DNA from: JANQKX01 sp039028695
Lineage (GTDB): Bacteria > Pseudomonadota > Alphaproteobacteria > Kiloniellales > Kiloniellaceae
Reading direction: 5' to 3'
Assembly: GCA_039028695.1 (NCBI GenBank)
Contig: JBCCHN010000183.1
Span: forward strand, 1-8,178
Length of the DNA: 8,178 bases
The position numbers and the translations under genes are program-made. The notes beneath the pieces were generated by a model that was not told where the DNA came from, did not search any database, and saw only the letters and a list, made by a program, of their open reading frames with translations. Every line of letters starts with the position of its first letter. The stretch's first letter is position 1. This document shows, piece after piece, positions 6,498-8,178 of this stretch.

Positions 6498-8178
6498 GGC
6501 GCAGGCTGTCGGTGGGGTCCCGATCCGGTTGGCCCTCTTGGTCTGCGAATTGCGAGGCATAGAGCCGGGCATAGGTGCCGCCCCGGGCCATGAGCTCGCT
6601 ATGTTGGCCTTGATCGACCACGCGGCCCTCCTCGATCACATAAATCCTGTCCGCGTCTACGACGGTGGAGAGGCGGTGAGCGATCACCAGGGTGGTTCTC
6701 CCGGCCATAAGGTCCTTCAAGGCCGCCTGCACCTGGCGCTCGGATTCATTGTCCAGGGCAGAGGTCGCTTCGTCCAAGAGCAAGATAGGCGCGTTTTTCA
6801 ACATCGCGCGGGCAATGGCAATGCGTTGACGCTGGCCGCCGCTCAGGTTCGATCCCCGGGGGCCCACTTGGGTCTCATAGCCTTCGGGCATGGCTTCAAT
6901 GAAATCGTGGGAGCCGGACAGGCGGGCCGCGTTCAGGATGTCCTCTTCGCTGGCATCGAGGCGCCCATAAGCGATATTGGCGCGAACAGTGTCGTCAAAA
7001 AGCAGAATTTCCTGACTGACCAAGGCGATGGCACCCCTCAGGCTGTCAAAGGTGACATCCCGCACGTCGGTACCGTCGATTTGCACCTCGCCTTCTTGGA
7101 CGTCGTAAAAGCGCGGGATCAGGTTCAAAATCGTGGATTTGCCCGATCCTGAGGGCCCCACCAAGGCTATCGTTTGCCCAGCAGGCACGGCAAGGTTGGC
7201 TTGGTGCAAGGCCGATTTGGCGCCGTCATAGGAAAAGCTTACCCCCTTGAAAGTGACTTCCCCGCCGCTGAGGGTTAGGGGCTTTGCGTCGGCCCGCTCC
7301 TGGATATTGGGCGGCCGGTCCATGAGTTCGAAGACCCGTGCCGCGGCGGCCAGCCCCTCTTGAAGATTGGCGTTCAAGCGTGCCAACCGTTTCATCGGCT
7401 CGTAGGCCAGCAGAAGGGCAGTGATGAAAGCAAAAAATGAGCCGGCGTCCTTGGTGCCGCTGATCACTTGGGAGCCGCCGTAAAGAATCACCGCCACAAT
7501 GGCTAGGCCGCCCAGGGTTTCCATGATGGGATGACTCAGGTTGCGGGTGCGCGCGCCTTTAAAATTAAGCTGGAACACGCGATCAACCGTCGTTTGGGTC
7601 CGCTCTGCCTCGTAGGCTTCCATGGCATAGGCCTTTACATGGCGTACCCCTTGAAAGGTTTCGTCCAGCAGGGTTGTCAGCTTGCCGATCTGGGCCTGGG
7701 TATTGCCGGAAACCTTGCGCATGCGCCGGCCGATTTTGACGATCGGCAGAATGGCGGTGGGAAAGGCCACAAAGGCCACGGCAGCCAAAAGCCAATCTTC
7801 GTAAAACATCACCACAATCAGCGCCAGCGCGGTAAGACTGTCCTTGCCCAGGCCTGTCAGGGTGTCCGAGACGGCGTTGCGCATCTTATTCACGTCGTTG
7901 ATGAAGCGAGCCACGAGCTCACCGGGCGCGGTTTGATGAAAAAAGGCCAGATCGGCGCCAATCAGGCGGCGATAGAGCTGTCCTTGGATATCTGCGACAA
8001 TACGAAAGCCGACATAGGACATGATGACCGCCTGCCCATAGGTAGCCAAACCCTTGGCGACAAAGACAATCAAAGCCATGGCGGCCACGGGAATAAGCAA
8101 GTCCGCGTTGCGAGCCACGAAGATATCGTTGATTATCGGCTTCATCAGCTGGGTGAAGGCGGCCGTACTGATGGCCAC
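6484..8178 (-). CDS. msbA: Lipid A export ABC transporter, MsbA-type (5' end cut by window)
   Basis: MsbA is a homodimeric half-transporter that flips core-lipid A from the inner to the outer leaflet of the inner membrane, driven by ATP. The window holds 564 residues without a true start; by comparison with E. coli MsbA roughly 25-30 residues, including most of TM1, lie beyond the edge. The GTG at 8178 is an internal valine codon. The exporter-type membrane domain covers about 1-285. The ATPase domain has Walker A GPSGSGKST (341-349), the Q-loop LVSQEILLF, the signature LSGGQ (445-449), Walker B ILLLDEATSALD (465-476) and the H-loop histidine H501, all intact. Linkage to lpxK supports MsbA over other half-transporters of this family. 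The 3' end overlaps lpxK by 14 bases. It is the first visible gene of a - strand msbA-lpxK-lpxL unit; its promoter is outside the window. Confidence 0.95.
   Translation of the reverse strand: MAISTAAFTQLMKPIINDIFVARNADLLIPVAAMALIVFVAKGLATYGQAVIMSYVGFRIVADIQGQLYRRLIGADLAFFHQTAPGELVARFINDVNKMRNAVSDTLTGLGKDSLTALALIVVMFYEDWLLAAVAFVAFPTAILPIVKIGRRMRKVSGNTQAQIGKLTTLLDETFQGVRHVKAYAMEAYEAERTQTTVDRVFQLNFKGARTRNLSHPIMETLGGLAIVAVILYGGSQVISGTKDAGSFFAFITALLLAYEPMKRLARLNANLQEGLAAAARVFELMDRPPNIQERADAKPLTLSGGEVTFKGVSFSYDGAKSALHQANLAVPAGQTIALVGPSGSGKSTILNLIPRFYDVQEGEVQIDGTDVRDVTFDSLRGAIALVSQEILLFDDTVRANIAYGRLDASEEDILNAARLSGSHDFIEAMPEGYETQVGPRGSNLSGGQRQRIAIARAMLKNAPILLLDEATSALDNESERQVQAALKDLMAGRTTLVIAHRLSTVVDADRIYVIEEGRVVDQGQHSELMARGGTYARLYASQFADQEGQPDRDPTDSLRHASA

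Noticed and set aside
6498..6572. Longer lpxK start at 6572 (353 residues)
   Set aside because: The added 25 residues do not look like LpxK, would extend the overlap with msbA to 89 bases, and the family-like opening MRAPDFW begins at 6497.
1..8178. tRNA, rRNA, CRISPR array, insertion sequence or phage genes
   Set aside because: No repeat-spacer pattern, cloverleaf, transposase or integrase was seen on either strand; nearly all of 264-8178 is explained by housekeeping genes.

Overview
The window looks like chromosome of a Gram-negative alphaproteobacterium, plausibly of the Rhodospirillales type. The genus cannot be named from sequence alone. The reasons are a coding GC of roughly 60% (sampled by eye), lipid A genes (msbA, lpxK, a late acyltransferase), and the style of the XseA, PurD and M23 peptidase proteins. 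Six genes are recognisable, five complete or nearly so, packed with short gaps or overlaps.

Layout. Positions 1 to about 264 hold no recognisable bacterial gene and have a lower GC (about 49% over the first 240 bases). This stretch runs abruptly into the middle of a spermidine synthase gene (speE, + strand, to 833), which has lost about its first 85-90 codons. speE meets purD (- strand, 839-2113) tail to tail. A 104-base divergent gap (2114-2217) separates purD from xseA (+, 2218-3744), which overlaps a secreted M23-family peptidase gene (+, 3741-4571) by four bases. A small hairpin with a T run (4589-4611) lies where this pair meets the opposing lipid A cluster. That cluster reads on the - strand as msbA (cut by the window's right edge), lpxK, then an lpxL/htrB-type acyltransferase, each overlapping the next.

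How the genes work together. The right-hand cluster is a lipopolysaccharide module: LpxK adds the 4'-phosphate of lipid A, the LpxL-type enzyme adds a secondary acyl chain, and MsbA flips the finished core-lipid A across the inner membrane. The xseA-peptidase pair is transcriptionally and probably translationally coupled, although one product acts on DNA in the cytoplasm and the other on cell wall in the periplasm. purD and speE are housekeeping genes of purine and polyamine synthesis.

I see no clear new biological system. The points most worth checking are the broken speE with foreign-looking DNA at the left edge (chimeric contig or real rearrangement), an in-phase A8 slippery run at the end of xseA whose -1 frame is open straight into the peptidase gene, and the aspartate replacing the last metal-site histidine of the peptidase.
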